A stretch of DNA of 64,000 bases, from positions 1,178,001 to 1,242,000 of the forward strand of contig CBDFNC010000005.1 in NCBI GenBank assembly GCA_965249895.1. Direction: 5' to 3'. Origin of the DNA: CBDFNC01 sp965249895. GTDB taxonomy: Bacteria; Pseudomonadota; Gammaproteobacteria; Enterobacterales; CBDFNC01. The notes beneath the pieces are model-generated. The model ran no database searches. It was not told the DNA's origin and saw only the letters and a program-made list of their open reading frames with translations. The translations under genes were made by a program, and so were the position numbers. Shown one piece after another: positions 1 through 7,867 of the stretch (position 1 is the stretch's first letter; every line of letters begins with the position of its first letter).

Positions 1-468
1 CAGCGTCTCCTTTAATAATATTCGGCCACGACTGGCGCGGCTTTTTATTGCCGATAACGACACCCCTTGCTCAGCAGCCACCTGTCTAAACTTCCTACCA
101 TTTACGTCTGTCGCCAACAGTGTTTCACGGTAAATGGGCGGCAAAGTTAAAATAAGTGGTCGCAGGCACTCGGCCAGCTGCCGATGAAGGTATTGGTCAT
201 CGGCTTCTTTTTCTTCTGGCAAATCGTCAGAAAGCTCACTCGTCGGTTTCGCGGCTCGATAATAATCAATCACTGTGGTGCGCGCCGCAGCATACAGCCA
301 ACCCACCAAATTTTTCGGAGCACGATTAGCTTCTAACGCCGCCAGAGCCTTAACGAATACATCTTGCAGAATATCTTCCGCAATATCTTTTCCTACTTTT
401 TTACGCAAATACCCCAACAAGGGTTGACGCATCGACGCAAACGTTTGATTAAGCTCTGCTGATTTCAA
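1..468 (-). CDS. sigZ: ECF-type RNA polymerase sigma factor, SigZ-like (3' end outside window)
   Basis: The minus-strand reading frame encodes a small sigma-70 family protein. Region 2 is visible as ILQDVFVKAL followed by GWLYAAARTTVIDYYR, and region 4 as LPPIYRETLLATDVNG then the helix-turn-helix VAAEQGVSLSAIKSRASRGR. This order and the short length fit ECF sigma factors of the SigZ type. The frame opens after a TAG stop; I chose the TTG at 466-468 because a GAAGGGG ribosome-binding-like stretch lies just upstream. The first ATG (430-432) would remove about 12 residues. The gene runs off the window edge, so its C-terminus is unseen. It starts 15 bp after the stop of the ArsI/CadI-like gene, suggesting one transcript. 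Family is fairly secure; the regulon is unknown. Confidence 0.85.
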   Translation of the reverse strand, partial: MKSAELNQTFASMRQPLLGYLRKKVGKDIAEDILQDVFVKALAALEANRAPKNLVGWLYAAARTTVIDYYRAAKPTSELSDDLPEEKEADDQYLHRQLAECLRPLILTLPPIYRETLLATDVNGRKFRQVAAEQGVSLSAIKSRASRGRILLKETL

Positions 469-483
469 CTGCTATAACCCCTT

Positions 484-930
484 CTACCCGCAACATTCAT
501 TGCTATTTTCATTAGGAATACAGCACCCTTGCTCCGAATCCCGGAGCGCAGCATAGCCAAACTCCTGAGAGTCCTCCAAGGTCCGGTACTGCTCCCAGGC
601 GATACCTTGTGGGTCAATTGTCCAATGTTTTTCACTATTAGCATAACAGCAAGTGGTTTTTCCCTGCTCGAGCACAGTGCCAGCCGATGCGACTTCGGCG
701 CGTTGTCTGCTCTGCTGTAATGCCTCCGCCGTCTCGACCTGAAACCCAAAATGGTTAAGGCCGATTTTATCCCCCCTTGCAGAAATAGCGAAATTAAGTA
801 ATGGCTCTTCTAACATCCATTTTGCATAATTCTCATGCGTTTTAGTGGGCGCTTGGCCGAATAACTTGGTATAGAAATCGATGCTGCTGGCCAATTCAGC
901 TACTGTAAGGTGAACATGAAAACGTCTCAT
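484..930 (-). CDS. VOC-family metalloenzyme of the ArsI/CadI type
   Basis: This 148-residue protein has the vicinal-oxygen-chelate fold pattern of the ArsI (C-As lyase) / CadI group. It starts MRRFHVHLTV, continues FYTKLFG, then YAKWMLEEPLLNFAIS, HFGFQVE, the cysteine pair in KTTCCYANSEK, and DPQGIAWEQY. In ArsI the CC pair helps bind trivalent arsenic; the His near the start, His in HFGFQ and Glu in WEQY match the usual metal ligands. A C-terminal tail adds two further Cys pairs (GCCIP and ECCG). The start at 930 is favoured by GGAG seven bases upstream; an in-frame ATG 21 bases earlier has no such site. It is the first gene before the SigZ-like sigma factor. Demethylation of organoarsenicals or cadmium handling are both possible; sequence alone does not decide. 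Confidence 0.8.
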   Translation of the reverse strand: MRRFHVHLTVAELASSIDFYTKLFGQAPTKTHENYAKWMLEEPLLNFAISARGDKIGLNHFGFQVETAEALQQSRQRAEVASAGTVLEQGKTTCCYANSEKHWTIDPQGIAWEQYRTLEDSQEFGYAALRDSEQGCCIPNENSNECCG

Positions 931-1063
931 AAGTATCTCCGGTATTCTCAATTAAGGTTTCAACTTAATAGACGTAGCAGTACAGAAAAGGTCGCAACTA
1001 ACTATGACTTTCCAGCAGATCACTTCGCTATACTTAATGTCACCCCTCCTAAAACCCTAAACC

Positions 1064-1843
1064 ATGAAATATATTGCGCTATTGACTTGTTTATTGGTTC
1101 TCCCCCTCTCTGCCAACACTGAGAAAAAAGTTCTCCGTATATCTTCCATCGACTGGTGTCCGCAACTGTGTCCAAGCGGGCAAAATCCTGGCTATATCGT
1201 TGACTTACTCAAACTGATATTTGATGACAGTCCCTATCAACTCAGCATAGAAACAGTTCCCTGGTCCAGAGCAATCAAACAAACACGCATTGGGGATACC
1301 TATGCGCTGCTATCTCCCGCCAAAGCCGAAGCTCCCGACCTGACTTATCCTGAGTTTGAAGTTGGAACACAAAGAATGTGTTTTTTTGTGAATAAAGCAT
1401 CTAGCTGGAAATATCAAAACCCCAAATCACTAGAAGGCTTAAAAATCGGTATCGCTATTGATACTTCCATAGAGGAACTCAACGAATTTGTGAGACGCAA
1501 CCCACGCGCCCTGCAATATTTGCCTTACAACGACAGCTATATTATCAAAAGCCTGAGAAAGCTTGATCGCAAACGCATTGATACCTTTTTGTTCACCTAC
1601 AACACCACTATCTATGAAATGAACAAGTTGGACGTTGCGAAAAAATACAAGAGCGTTGGTTGTGTGTCAGAAGCCAATATTTATATGGCCCTCTCTCCCG
1701 CTCCGGCATTAGCGTCAGAAGTAAATAAGATCAAAGCACTATTTGACCAAAAAATGGCTAAGTTAAGGAAAACCGATCAAATAGACAGGGTAATGAGAAA
1801 ATACAAGCTAAAATCCTGGCTCCACCACACAAAAGTTAAATGA
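1064..1843 (+). CDS. Periplasmic solute-binding-like protein (SBP_bac_3 type)
   Basis: The 259-residue product begins with a signal peptide (MKYIALLTCLLVLPLSANT) and then follows the extracellular solute-binding protein family 3 plan: a first lobe with IVDLLKLIFDDSPYQL and VPWSRAIKQTRIGDTYALLSPAKA, the SLEGLKIGIAIDTSIEEL segment after the hinge, and a helical C-terminus rich in Lys and Arg. There is no permease or ATPase gene beside it, so it is an orphan binding protein. Such orphans are common in marine gammaproteobacteria and are thought to bind amino acids or act as sensors; the ligand cannot be read here. Two more proteins of this type occur in the window (13222 and 37404), sharing the VPW(S/K)RA or YAR motif. 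Family assignment good, function unknown. Confidence 0.75.
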   Translation: MKYIALLTCLLVLPLSANTEKKVLRISSIDWCPQLCPSGQNPGYIVDLLKLIFDDSPYQLSIETVPWSRAIKQTRIGDTYALLSPAKAEAPDLTYPEFEVGTQRMCFFVNKASSWKYQNPKSLEGLKIGIAIDTSIEELNEFVRRNPRALQYLPYNDSYIIKSLRKLDRKRIDTFLFTYNTTIYEMNKLDVAKKYKSVGCVSEANIYMALSPAPALASEVNKIKALFDQKMAKLRKTDQIDRVMRKYKLKSWLHHTKVK

Positions 1844-1933
1844 GCAGCATTTTAGCAATACTTTTGCTCAGAATTACGGGCTAAGTTGGAGCCTGAGACT
1901 GTTTATATTGGATGATGAAAATCATTAAAATTG

Positions 1934-3358
1934 TTAAATACACCGCTTTTCAACCAACTGAGCAATCGTTCTTATCGCCTGTTCAAATAGATTGTTTTGC
2001 TCTGCGCTGTAATTCAGCCGAATAAAATGATTAAACCTGTTATCGGATGAAAACATGGCTCCCGGTGCAATACTTATACCTTGGGCTGCACACTCACTGC
2101 ACAAACTGATGCCATCCACTTGGGGTGGTAATTCCACCCACAGAAAATACCCCCCTTGCGGGTCTGTCATCCGGGTTCCTGCAGGAAAATACGTTTGGAT
2201 AAGATGACGTAAATGCTCTTTGCGCTGCCGATACAATGGAATGACACGACGCAGATGCCTTTCTAATCCTCCCTCTTCCAGAAACCTGGCAATGGCCAAT
2301 TGTGGCAGCGGTGATGAAGACAGGTTAGTCACAAACTTCAACTGCTCGATTTTTTCGGCATATTTTCCCGCCAACACCCAACCAACCCTCAAGCCAGGTG
2401 CCAGCGTCTTGGAAAATGAAGAGCAGAGAATAACGTTGCCCGATTTATCAAATGCTTTGAGCGCCTTACCACGCCCGCCACTGTATCCGAGTTCAGCATA
2501 AACATCGTCTTCAATAAGCACAACATCATGGGACTCGGTAAGCTCCACCACCCTTTGTTTGTTTACATCGCTCATCTGTTGGCTCAGAGGATTACTATAG
2601 TTAGCCAGCATCAGGCAAGCTTTTACCGGCCATTGTTTCAATGCCAGCTCTAGTGCCGGCATGCTCATGCCACCCGCAGGATCCGAGGGTATCTCCAGCA
2701 CTTTTAAATTTAACGCTTCAATGGATTGGATAAACCCGTAATAGGACGGACTTTCAATCACCACCAAATCACCGGGTTGAGTGACCGCTCTTAACGCCAA
2801 GTTCACCGCTTCCAGACAACCGGAAGTCACCATGACATCTTCTGCCAATAGTCTACATCCGGCATCTGTGCCGCGCCGTGCGATTTGTTGCCTAAGTACT
2901 TCCAGACCATTTTGAGGAGCATAACCTAAGGTATCTAGACCACCTGCCCTGCTATATTTGGCTAACCAACGTTTTAACGGTTCAAGGGAAGATACTTGTA
3001 TGTCAGGCCAGCCCCGCCCCAAGCGGAACGGCATATGTTCACCATTGTGAGTCTGGGAATGTACCGCTTTTTGCCACTGATAAACACTCTTAGGTTCAAT
3101 GTGGGGATCGGGAATTCTCGGTTGTGGCGGCGCTTGGGTGACCTTGTCTGTCACAAAGTAGCCCGACTTATATTTTGCATAAACCCAGCCCCTTTTCTCC
3201 AGTTCAAGGTAAGCCATCTGCACTGTGGAAATGCTGAGTTGCAACTGTTGAGACAGTGCGCGAATGGAAGGCAGCTTTTCGCCAGTTAAGTACCTGCCCG
3301 CTTCCATGTGTTCAATCAACCCCTCGGCTGCCGTCACATACAGCTTCTTCCTTCCCAT
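1934..3358 (-). CDS. MocR-type GntR regulator with aminotransferase domain
   Basis: The 474-residue protein joins an N-terminal GntR winged helix (about residues 8-72, with GEKLPSIRALSQQLQLSISTVQMAY) to a fold-type I aminotransferase domain (about 110-470). The PLP lysine is seen as K317 in SSFSKTLAPGLRVGWV; EDDVYAEL at about 283-290 and YSNPLSQQ are other family motifs. MocR proteins (PdxR, GabR, TauR and others) normally use PLP as an effector-sensing cofactor, not for catalysis. The gene faces a DUF1127 gene across a 149 bp spacer that contains a perfect inverted repeat and further direct copies of the same motif, which looks like its operator. The target pathway is not evident; vitamin B6, GABA and taurine genes are absent nearby. 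Confidence 0.88.
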   Translation of the reverse strand: MGRKKLYVTAAEGLIEHMEAGRYLTGEKLPSIRALSQQLQLSISTVQMAYLELEKRGWVYAKYKSGYFVTDKVTQAPPQPRIPDPHIEPKSVYQWQKAVHSQTHNGEHMPFRLGRGWPDIQVSSLEPLKRWLAKYSRAGGLDTLGYAPQNGLEVLRQQIARRGTDAGCRLLAEDVMVTSGCLEAVNLALRAVTQPGDLVVIESPSYYGFIQSIEALNLKVLEIPSDPAGGMSMPALELALKQWPVKACLMLANYSNPLSQQMSDVNKQRVVELTESHDVVLIEDDVYAELGYSGGRGKALKAFDKSGNVILCSSFSKTLAPGLRVGWVLAGKYAEKIEQLKFVTNLSSSPLPQLAIARFLEEGGLERHLRRVIPLYRQRKEHLRHLIQTYFPAGTRMTDPQGGYFLWVELPPQVDGISLCSECAAQGISIAPGAMFSSDNRFNHFIRLNYSAEQNNLFEQAIRTIAQLVEKRCI

Positions 3359-3375
3359 AAACAGTACACCTTCCT

Positions 3376-3450
3376 GGTAAAAATAGCGGTACAGATAGCA
3401 ATATACCTATCTGTACCGGTTATATTTTTACCATACTGAATCTGTATCGC
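3376..3450. promoter_or_regulatory. Probable MocR operator: nested inverted repeats plus direct copy
   Basis: CGGTACAGATA (3387-3397) and TATCTGTACCG (3408-3418) form a perfect 11-bp inverted repeat with a 10-bp spacer. It is flanked by a second inverted pair, GGTAAAAAT (3376-3384) and ATTTTTACC (3424-3432). A further near-copy of the half-site, ATCTGTATCG, lies at about 3441-3450 as a direct repeat. MocR regulators typically bind paired half-sites between themselves and a divergent target, which is the arrangement here. Confidence 0.65.
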
Positions 3451-3507
3451 TAAAAGATCAAATATTAAACTGAGGCTGTCTTTAAATAACTTCTGAAGGG
3501 AGCCGAG

Positions 3508-3657
3508 ATGAAAATTTTAAAACTATTTTATATATGGCAACAACGTAGTTCCGAACGCAGACATTTAGCTGAACTACCCGCCTATTTACATAAGGATATG
3601 GGCTTGTCTGCCAGTGATGTTGAAAAAGTGGTCAGCAAAAGGTTATGGAAGTCTTAA
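3508..3657 (+). CDS. Small DUF1127 family protein (49 aa)
   Basis: A 49-codon gene starts at ATG 3508 with GAAGGGAGCC just upstream. The product is MKILKLFYIWQQRSSERRHL followed by AELPAYLHKDMGLSASDVEK and a basic end VVSKRLWKS. The pattern (aromatic and basic N-terminal helix, then L..LP..L.KD.GLS..D) is the DUF1127/YjiS signature. DUF1127 proteins are small, Arg-rich, often stress-induced, and in alphaproteobacteria some bind RNA or affect phosphate and carbon metabolism; for this one nothing specific is known. It is transcribed away from the MocR gene and is the best candidate for that regulator's target because the shared spacer carries the repeat operator. Confidence 0.8.
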   Translation: MKILKLFYIWQQRSSERRHLAELPAYLHKDMGLSASDVEKVVSKRLWKS

Positions 3658-3710
3658 TAGGCGCAGGACTTGAGCTGCTTCCGGGCACAGCTCAAGCCAC
3701 AATATGGCGG

Positions 3711-4138
3711 TTAGATTTGATAGGATCCCAAACGCTCCAGGGTATGTGGTGGTATTGCACAACTGCCACCAGTTTTGAAATCACAGTACACCAATAAGGC
3801 TTCCCCTTTAGCGACACACCTTTGTTGCCCGTGGCTGTGAATTTCGTATTTCATCGTAAAGCGCTTTTCGTGAATATCCTCGACCCAGGAAACGATAGTG
3901 ATTTCATCAGGGAACACCAGGGGGGCACGAAAATCGCAGCGGGTCGACGCTACAACAGGGCCAAGCTGATGCATTTTGGCGTAGGCAAAACCTCCAGCCC
4001 CTCGAGCATCACTACTCTCACATCTTCGAAATAGCGGAAATAGACAGTGTTATTGATATGGTTTAATGCATCCATATCATTCCAGACTAAGGCTTGGGTG
4101 AGGGAAAGGGGATATTTCTGCGACAGAGTATAAGTCAC
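3711..4138 (-). pseudogene. Acyl-CoA thioesterase (4HBT hotdog fold), frameshifted
   Basis: Two overlapping frames together make one YbgC/FadM-like thioesterase. The first, from a GTG at 4138, gives the hotdog active-site region LVWNDMDALNHINNTVYFRY. The second supplies MHQLGPVVASTRCDFRAPL, then SWVEDIHEKRFTMKYEI and the C-terminal strand. The switch happens in a short T run on the coding strand (AAAA at 3987-3990 on the plus strand); one more T would restore GLEVFAYAKMHQLG in a single frame of about 143 residues. The active-site Asp is present. This is either a recent inactivating frameshift or a homopolymer sequencing error. No partner gene lies in the same orientation close by. Confidence 0.75.
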
Positions 4139-4612
4139 TTTGTGATCCTTTTATTATTATGACCGACTGATTGGACCACAACCACTTATCACCGACAAGG
4201 TGTTCACATAAGCTTTACAAACAAGCCGTCTTGACAGCTGAATTTATCACAGTTACATCAATTAGATATAACCATGCATTAAAGGCATTGGCTTGCGTCG
4301 CGGCGAGTGGATGTGACAGCAAATATTTGTTACTCACTAAAGAGGCAGGTAAATTCAATCAAATCGTTCACATCAACAAGAACGGGCTACTGTGCTCAAT
4401 ATCACAAATGATACAATCAACATTTTATCATTCTAAAGTATTCTAAAAAAACCGATAATATCATCCATACTGTAAAGAAATCTGACACTTGACTTTTTGT
4501 CTGTATTTGTTAGGGCTAGGGATTCCAATTAGCTTTGATGATTTTGATAACATCTTAGCGTCCCAGTTAAATAAAAAACATCAACAGAATTCAACCCAGA
4601 AAGAGGTTACTC
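4139..4612. other. Intergenic region, no gene recognised
   Basis: About 470 bp between the divergent thioesterase and LdtD-like genes. A 91-codon plus-strand frame (4171-4446) begins with TTG, lacks a ribosome-binding site and has no family-like composition, so I do not call it. The stretch is AT-rich towards 4440-4600 and probably holds the promoter of the downstream gene; I see no strong -35/-10 pair. Confidence 0.5.
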
Positions 4613-6184
4613 ATGTTGCAACTGGTTCGTTGTTTTATAGCATTTACAATGCTAATGACGGCGCCGTTTTATTGCGCCGCAAGTCTGCAAGAAGCAGACA
4701 CAGATTTCACTAGTCAAATAATGCCTAACGGTTATCTGGCCAACTACCCAGATGCACTAGATCAACTCTATTATTCAAGCTCAAAGCTTTATTGGCAAGA
4801 CAGCGTCAATGCGTTACAAGCCGCAGATGAACTCACCCGTATTATCTCTGAGTTTGCCATAGCAAGACTCGACCCTCGCTTCTGGCAGTGGGAAGCCTGG
4901 CTGCTTTCTGCCGAATTAAATGCCGAGCAACGTGATCGCGTACTCACAGAAGCTTTTCTTACCCTCAACAAATTTTGGCGTCGCCAACAAGAGGTTACTC
5001 CCGACGCAGCCGCCAGAATGGATTTCGAACGAACAGATTTATACCCGGATAGTGTAGATATCGACACCCTTTCCGTCGCCAACCAACTCGACCACCTTCA
5101 GAATGTAGTTTCTGGATTGCGTCCCTGGCATGCCAGTTATAAAGAACTGCGCTCTTCTCTTACCCGGCTGGCACAAAACACAAGCTCTTGGCCGCAACTC
5201 ACAAATAAGAAGTACTTGCGCCCGGGGGACGTTGGCACCGAGCTCGCAGAAATGCAGTCAATTTTATTCGCCCTGGGCGATCTGACTGAACAATTGGATA
5301 TGCAGGGTATCTATGAGCCACAACTGGTGGAAGCGGTAAAGCGATTTCAGCGTCGCCATGGATTGCGAGAAGATGGCATCATAGGTCCGCAAACCCGCCG
5401 TTGGCTGAATGTGACTCCGGCCCAGCGCCAGGCATTGCTGGTTAGAAACAGTATTCGGCAAAGTCTTAATGCCCGCCAGGCGGGAGAGCGATACATCCTG
5501 GTCAATATTCCTGGGTATTGGATGCAAGTTGTTGAACAAGGGAAATCTGTGCTGGAAAGCCGGGTAATTGTTGGCCGGAACCGCAGACCTACTCCCCTGT
5601 TAAGCAGTGAGATCAACAATGTAGTGCTAAACCCCAATTGGAATGTACCCAGAAAAATCCTGACAAAAGATCTGCTACCCAAGATATTTGCCGATCCTAA
5701 CTACCTGACGGAACACCATTACCAACTTATCGATTACCAGGGGGGGATTGTGGATCCAACAACGTTAGACTGGAGTGAGTTATCGGTTCATCATTTTCCT
5801 TATCGTCTGCGCCAAACGCCAGGCAAGCATAACGCATTGGGCTTGTTTAAGTTTTACTTACCCAATAAACACGCAGTCTACCTTCATGACACTTCCACAC
5901 CTCAGCTGTTCAACAAAGAACAACGTAACTTCAGTTCAGGTTGCATTAGAGTTGACGAGGCCGAGTTGTTAGCCAAAACGCTATTGAACCGAAATGGCTC
6001 AACATCAAAACTGTTTGAAAAAGCAAAAGAGTCAGGCGTGACAAAATGGCTCCCCCTCAGAGAGCCAATCAAAGTTCACCTGAGTTATTGGACCAGCTGG
6101 GTGGATCAACAGGGGTTATTGCAATTCAGAGATGACATATATAATTTTGACCAAGATTTAAACCAACTTTCAGGCGTGAATTGA
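4613..6184 (+). CDS. ldtD: L,D-transpeptidase, LdtD (YcbB)-like
   Basis: The 523-residue protein has a signal peptide (to about residue 24), an N-terminal helical scaffold domain, a PG_binding_1 domain (about 205-268, with FQRRHGLREDGIIGPQTRRWL) and a YkuD catalytic domain (about 290-470). The catalytic motif is HDTSTPQLF followed by SSGCIRVDE, with the nucleophile at C444. LdtD-type enzymes act in the periplasm and form 3-3 (mDAP-mDAP) crosslinks in peptidoglycan by a penicillin-insensitive route. Length and order match E. coli YcbB, which is somewhat longer. The next gene is a YcbK/MepK-like endopeptidase, as in E. coli, where MepK cuts the bonds LdtD makes. Start chosen at the ATG preceding the hydrophobic segment, with GAGG upstream. 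Confidence 0.88.
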   Translation: MLQLVRCFIAFTMLMTAPFYCAASLQEADTDFTSQIMPNGYLANYPDALDQLYYSSSKLYWQDSVNALQAADELTRIISEFAIARLDPRFWQWEAWLLSAELNAEQRDRVLTEAFLTLNKFWRRQQEVTPDAAARMDFERTDLYPDSVDIDTLSVANQLDHLQNVVSGLRPWHASYKELRSSLTRLAQNTSSWPQLTNKKYLRPGDVGTELAEMQSILFALGDLTEQLDMQGIYEPQLVEAVKRFQRRHGLREDGIIGPQTRRWLNVTPAQRQALLVRNSIRQSLNARQAGERYILVNIPGYWMQVVEQGKSVLESRVIVGRNRRPTPLLSSEINNVVLNPNWNVPRKILTKDLLPKIFADPNYLTEHHYQLIDYQGGIVDPTTLDWSELSVHHFPYRLRQTPGKHNALGLFKFYLPNKHAVYLHDTSTPQLFNKEQRNFSSGCIRVDEAELLAKTLLNRNGSTSKLFEKAKESGVTKWLPLREPIKVHLSYWTSWVDQQGLLQFRDDIYNFDQDLNQLSGVN

Positions 6185-6274
6185 CACTGAGTTAAAGCCC
6201 TGAAGTAATTGGTGATATACATTACAAAAAAGTAATCCATCAGTATAATATCGTATCAAATACCTTTTTTTTAG

Positions 6275-6303
6275 TTGACCGCATCGAATATTCCGGATAT
6301 TTT
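6275..6303 (+). promoter_or_regulatory. Candidate sigma-70 promoter for the MepK-like gene
   Basis: TTGACC at 6275-6280 is followed after exactly 17 bases by TATTTT at 6298-6303, about 70 bp before the start codon. This suggests the endopeptidase can be transcribed separately from ldtD even though the two genes lie in the same direction. Prediction from sequence only. Confidence 0.45.
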
Positions 6304-6372
6304 CCCCTCCATTGTGTAAAATCTATACAAGGAACGACAGGAAGTTGTCCTGAAAAATTCAAAGGGTGTTAG

Positions 6373-6924
6373 ATGCAAGATGTATGTTTACGACGTCGTC
6401 GTTTTTTGACCGTCGGTACCGGACTCGCTTTAAGTTCACTTTTACTACCAGTTGGAGCAAATGCCTCAACTGCCCGACCCGTTAATCGCCAGCTACGTAT
6501 GAAGAACCTGCACACGGGTGAAAAATGCCTGGTGAATTACTGGGAAGATGGTCGTTACATTGATGATGGATTATCGGAGCTAAACCAGGTTATGCGTGAC
6601 CACAGAAGTAATGAAGTGGCCGCCATTGATACCGCGCTCTATGACCAGCTAGTGTTATTGCAACACAAACTCGGCGTTAACAATGAAATTCGTATCACCT
6701 CAGGATATCGTTCGCTGAAAACCAACAATATGTTACGGGGTCGGAGTAGCGGAGTAGCAAAACAAAGCTACCACACTAGAGCACAAGCTATTGATCTTTC
6801 CATAGAAGGGGTCGACCTGGGAAAGCTGCGTAAAGCCGCACTTAGCATGAAGGCTGGCGGTGTGGGATATTATCCGAGCAGCGGATTTGTCCACCTGGAT
6901 ACTGGCCCGTTCAGAACTTGGTAA
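6373..6924 (+). CDS. mepK: Murein endopeptidase, MepK (YcbK/DUF882)-like
   Basis: The 183-residue protein starts with a twin-arginine-type signal (CLRRRRFLTVGTGLALSSLL, cleavage likely after NASA). It then carries the YcbK/DUF882 M15-like domain, with the zinc motif SGYRSLKTNNMLRG, SYHTRAQAIDLSI and the final VHLDTGPFRTW. The ligands are the His of SYH, the Asp of AIDL and the His of VHLD. E. coli MepK cleaves mDAP-mDAP 3-3 crosslinks, the product of LdtD, which is the gene directly upstream here (188 bp apart). A strong terminator follows at 6928. The start at ATG 6373 is preceded by AAAGGG. Confidence 0.87.
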   Translation: MQDVCLRRRRFLTVGTGLALSSLLLPVGANASTARPVNRQLRMKNLHTGEKCLVNYWEDGRYIDDGLSELNQVMRDHRSNEVAAIDTALYDQLVLLQHKLGVNNEIRITSGYRSLKTNNMLRGRSSGVAKQSYHTRAQAIDLSIEGVDLGKLRKAALSMKAGGVGYYPSSGFVHLDTGPFRTW

Positions 6925-6927
6925 GCT

Positions 6928-6983
6928 TCTATATGAAGAGGGCTTCCCTCTTCATATAGAAAACTCCGCTACTGCGGAGTTTT
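6928..6983 (+). terminator. Double hairpin terminator after mepK
   Basis: TCTATATGAAGAGGG (6928-6942) pairs perfectly with CCCTCTTCATATAGA (6946-6960) across a 3-base loop, a 15-bp stem. Directly after it, AAAACTCCGC (6960-6969) pairs with GCGGAGTTTT (6974-6983), which ends in a T run on the plus strand and a matching A run for the minus strand. The second hairpin can serve as a bidirectional terminator for mepK and the minus-strand gene at 6992. Confidence 0.8.
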
Positions 6984-6991
6984 CGTGGCAA

Positions 6992-7207
6992 TTAGCTTCT
7001 GTGACCTTGTGCCCAGCGGGTGCCTAGTGGATCGTCATCAACGCTCACGTTAAACTTACTTTCCATTGGCTGCACATAATGGTTGCCAGATAAAGTTTTA
7101 TTCCTCATTTGTTCAGTTTTACGGGTCGCATAAGTTTCATCTTCATCGACAGAATAGTCCTTCACAGGTTTAACCTTTCCATACATTGTTGCGTAGCGAT
7201 TAAGCAT
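6992..7207 (-). CDS. Hypothetical small protein (71 aa)
   Basis: The frame from ATG 7207 (a GTG two codons earlier is possible) encodes a hydrophilic protein without signal peptide or membrane segment, ending ESKFNVSVDDDPLGTRWAQG and HRS. I do not recognise a family. Support for a real gene is moderate: it ends right at a bidirectional terminator, it lies downstream of another short minus-strand gene with a very good ribosome-binding site, and the regular mixed composition is protein-like. It has no strong Shine-Dalgarno of its own. Confidence 0.45.
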   Translation of the reverse strand: MLNRYATMYGKVKPVKDYSVDEDETYATRKTEQMRNKTLSGNHYVQPMESKFNVSVDDDPLGTRWAQGHRS

Positions 7208-7304
7208 ACTCACATGTTTGCTGCGAGCTCTTTCACTATGAGTAAGCCATAACTGGTATCACGATTGTTGTCTGACAGCTGATGTACCTGCACACTACTA
7301 GTGT

Positions 7305-7406
7305 TTATCTCAGCACCGCCTTCCCCCAAACCTCGGCCAAAACACTACCACTTACAACATACAGAGAAACAGCAGTTAGCGTTGCAATAATAGAAATTAT
7401 CATCAT
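7305..7406 (-). CDS. Short membrane or secreted peptide (33 aa)
   Basis: On the minus strand TAAGGAGAAT is followed directly by ATG at 7406, an almost ideal ribosome-binding site and spacing. The frame encodes MMIISIIATLTAVSLYVVSG followed by SVLAEVWGKAVLR, then TAA. It is one hydrophobic helix with a short basic tail, so either a single-pass inner-membrane microprotein or a bare signal peptide. About 100 bp downstream lies the 71-residue hypothetical on the same strand, so they may be co-transcribed. No family recognised. Confidence 0.5.
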   Translation of the reverse strand: MMIISIIATLTAVSLYVVSGSVLAEVWGKAVLR

Positions 7407-7867
7407 ATTCTCCTTAACACTTTCAATCTTTATCGTAATTTTCACCGGATTACCCGGACCCCAGTTAAGTGACTCAGGTCGCGTTTAACTCTTATGGCTT
7501 AACTATATTTATTCCTGATTATTTATGAAAGTGTGATAAAGGAATTACCTCTATTCCAAAAAGGAATGAAATTGAATAACAGAGCGACAAAATTACTGAC
7601 TGAATTTCAGCCAACTACTGTTGGGTTATATTCTTGGAAAGTGAGGGGGGGATCTGGTTGTTCTGCTAGTTAACCGGGGAGGGAGAAAGCGACGGAAAAT
7701 GCCGGTCCATCCACAAACCTAGCGTTAAGCTTTCAAGAGACACAAGGTCTGATCACTCTTGTGGCTAATCAGACCTATAACACATAATAATTCAAACACC
7801 TAGGATTAGCCGAAGGTGCTGGCCAGGTTCGACCAAAAAGCGTTTAATACAACTTTAAAATGAGGGT
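7407..7867. other. Intergenic region with one palindrome
   Basis: No gene is recognised in this 460 bp stretch. AGGTCTGAT (7745-7753) and ATCAGACCT (7768-7776) form a 9-bp inverted repeat with a 14-base loop. It lies about 90 bp beyond the end of the minus-strand yafJ-like gene and could be part of its transcription stop, but there is no clear T run. Confidence 0.4.

Noticed and set aside
4171..4446. 91-codon plus-strand frame upstream of ldtD
   Set aside because: TTG start, no ribosome-binding site, low-complexity composition and no recognisable motif.
7282..7488. 68-codon plus-strand frame with a hydrophobic stretch
   Set aside because: It is the antisense of the 33-residue minus-strand gene, which has a far better ribosome-binding site.
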